Virus record (IMG/VR): IMGVR_UViG_3300025759_000743
Coordinates: 1 to 22,958 of that record
Reading direction: 5' to 3' (one strand)
DNA from: a virus
Length of the DNA: 22,958 bases
Position numbers and translations under genes: made by a program. The notes under the pieces were generated by a model. The model was given only the letters and a program-made list of their open reading frames with translations, was not told where the DNA came from and ran no database searches. This document shows positions 21,650 through 22,958 of the stretch, one piece after another (positions within the stretch are counted from its first letter, which is position 1; each line of letters begins with the position of its first letter).

Positions 21650-22958
21650 TAGAATACTAACTCCGCTATTATACCATTAACCTGCATTGGTAATGGTGCT
21701 GATTGACTTATTGTGATCTGTGGATCACGATTGTACCCAAGTAACCTAAACTCTTTTTTGCCTGTAACTGGTTGTTGCTGCAAAGAAAAGTCATCAGTAA
21801 CTTGCCTAATTAAAAGATTAGTTCCATTTACACTTACAGATAGAGTAGTGTTTAAGTCAACAACTACACTAGCTAAACTCCTTGGTTCACCTGTAACTGG
21901 CCCACTTTGTGACACCATATCTATTGGATTTGTTATTAAGTTAACATCAAACTTTAATCCTATCTCTGCTACAGTAGCCAACTCAACAGCAGAAACATCT
22001 ACATTACCACCTGCTACAGTATATTGACCAAGATAGTTTGTGCCATTAACTACATCAACAACAGCACCATTAGCGTAAGTAGCAGACACATCAAACACAC
22101 CTGCACTACCAGTATAGACTTTAGACACATCAGTATTTAGTGCTGCTTGGAATTCACATAGAAACATTGTGTGCGTTCCTGCACCAGTGTTAATAACTAT
22201 GTTAGCAAATACCCTGTCATCTATAGTTACAGTAGACATAAATCTACCTTGACAAGTAAACTCTGTCCAACCTGCTCGCTTTTCATTTCTGTTAGAATTA
22301 AACACAGCAAGAGTACCATCATTGTTTACAACAAATATGTAACTTTCTGTTCTATCTATTGCACCATAAAGTATGTTCATTTCTTTTGGAGCTTTAATAA
22401 GATGGCTAGATAAAGCAGATACTGACCCTGCTGAATAAGCTAACTCTGAGTCAGTAAATAAATACTCTCTAACAATAGCTCCACCTTTTTGTACAAAAAC
22501 AGTAGCACCATCTATTACTTGTGGTTTAATAAAAGCACTACCAAAAGGCGTTTGTCTTTTAACTGTAGTTGTAGTTGGTGTTAATGGTTTGTTTTGAAAT
22601 GAAGGCACAAACATTTCAGATGTAGTTGTAAATATTTGTAAATCACGATTAGATACTAAATGTAGTATTTGGTTTATTTCACCGATACTTGCTGTAATTT
22701 GTATTGAGTCATTGTCTTCCGCTGTACCTACATCAAAATTATAATACTGAGCAGACTTACTCATAAAGATAGAATCTGGCTGAGATATAGTACCAGCAAA
22801 AACTAATCTGTTTTCATGGAATGTAACAGCCGCAGGAAATCCTCTAAGAGCAGAAAACGATTGCTCTGACCAATTAGCAGAAGCAGCGTGTGTAGTCATT
22901 ACTGGCGCACCACCTCCATCAACACTAGCATTTGCAGAACCACCTGCATCAAAAGTAT
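21649..22958 (-). CDS. Tail tubular protein B-like (gp12-like), 5' end outside window (435 aa visible)
   Basis: The nozzle/tail tube protein of a T7-like tail. The diagnostic segment is ANWSEQSFSALRGFPAAVTF followed by HENRLVFAG, which matches the W...RG+P..vtF...Rl.f.G pattern of T7 gp12-type proteins. The rest is beta-rich (NRDLQIFTTTSEMFVPSFQN, VFVQKGGAIVREYLF). The frame stays open from the ATG at 22899 to the window edge for 19 more codons (TFDAGGSANASVDGGGAPV), so 22899 is an internal Met and the true start is upstream. T7 gp12 is 794 aa, so up to half of the protein may be missing. Its stop overlaps the next start (TAATG). Confidence 0.8.
   Translation of the reverse strand, partial: TFDAGGSANASVDGGGAPVMTTHAASANWSEQSFSALRGFPAAVTFHENRLVFAGTISQPDSIFMSKSAQYYNFDVGTAEDNDSIQITASIGEINQILHLVSNRDLQIFTTTSEMFVPSFQNKPLTPTTTTVKRQTPFGSAFIKPQVIDGATVFVQKGGAIVREYLFTDSELAYSAGSVSALSSHLIKAPKEMNILYGAIDRTESYIFVVNNDGTLAVFNSNRNEKRAGWTEFTCQGRFMSTVTIDDRVFANIVINTGAGTHTMFLCEFQAALNTDVSKVYTGSAGVFDVSATYANGAVVDVVNGTNYLGQYTVAGGNVDVSAVELATVAEIGLKFDVNLITNPIDMVSQSGPVTGEPRSLASVVVDLNTTLSVSVNGTNLLIRQVTDDFSLQQQPVTGKKEFRLLGYNRDPQITISQSAPLPMQVNGIIAELVF

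Noticed and set aside
21649-22899. Complete 416-residue tail protein starting at ATG 22899
   Set aside because: The frame is open upstream to the window edge and no ribosome site precedes 22899, so the gene is cut by the window.

Overview
The window is part of a tailed-phage genome with a T7-like (podovirus) virion module. Evidence: tightly packed, mostly overlapping genes; a rightward block of small recombination and regulatory genes (about 115-5539); and a leftward block of virion and accessory genes (22958 down to 5526). The two blocks converge and overlap by 14 bp at 5526-5539. Low GC and a T7-like virion order without a visible RNA polymerase would suit a phage of a low-GC aquatic bacterium, possibly a marine alphaproteobacterium, but the host is only an inference. 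Terminase, portal, capsid, DNA polymerase and lysis enzymes are not seen here and may lie outside the window.

Rightward block. A promoter-like leader (1-114) precedes a chain of short coupled genes of mostly unknown function, including an HTH protein (980-1180) and a possible helicase-loader-like protein (1308-1673). Next is a recombination module (1785-3540): YqaJ-type exonuclease, Rad52/Sak-like annealing protein, ribbon-helix-helix repressor, AlpA-like regulator and an SSB-like protein with an SSB-type acidic tip. It is bracketed by two inverted copies of a 22-nt site (1711-1732 and 3541-3562). After a strong nested inverted repeat (3573-3614) come small regulators, a DUF6378-like protein, an XRE repressor, a zinc-ribbon ORF, a PD-(D/E)XK nuclease resembling Holliday-junction resolvases, and a winged-helix-like protein.

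Leftward block, in transcription order: tail tubular protein B-like (5' end cut by the window edge), gp14-like, gp15-like and gp16-like internal virion proteins, then a 1305-residue tail fibre with three kinds of tandem repeat and a self-cleaving S74 chaperone. This order matches T7 genes 12-14-15-16-17. Behind the fibre is an accessory operon: a small protein, two proteins with signal peptides, a membrane-anchored coiled coil, a 27-residue protein with eight cysteines in four evenly spaced CxC motifs, an HTH-metallophosphoesterase, and a small membrane or exported protein.

Most unusual observations: the CxC microprotein (6844-6927), which fills the only gap in its operon with coupled start and stop; the exported/membrane cassette around it; the inverted site pair around the recombination module; and the mutually exclusive RNA/DNA structures at 62-93 and 3573-3614. 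No gene-free stretch exceeds 300 bases. No tRNA, CRISPR array, insertion sequence or integrase was seen.
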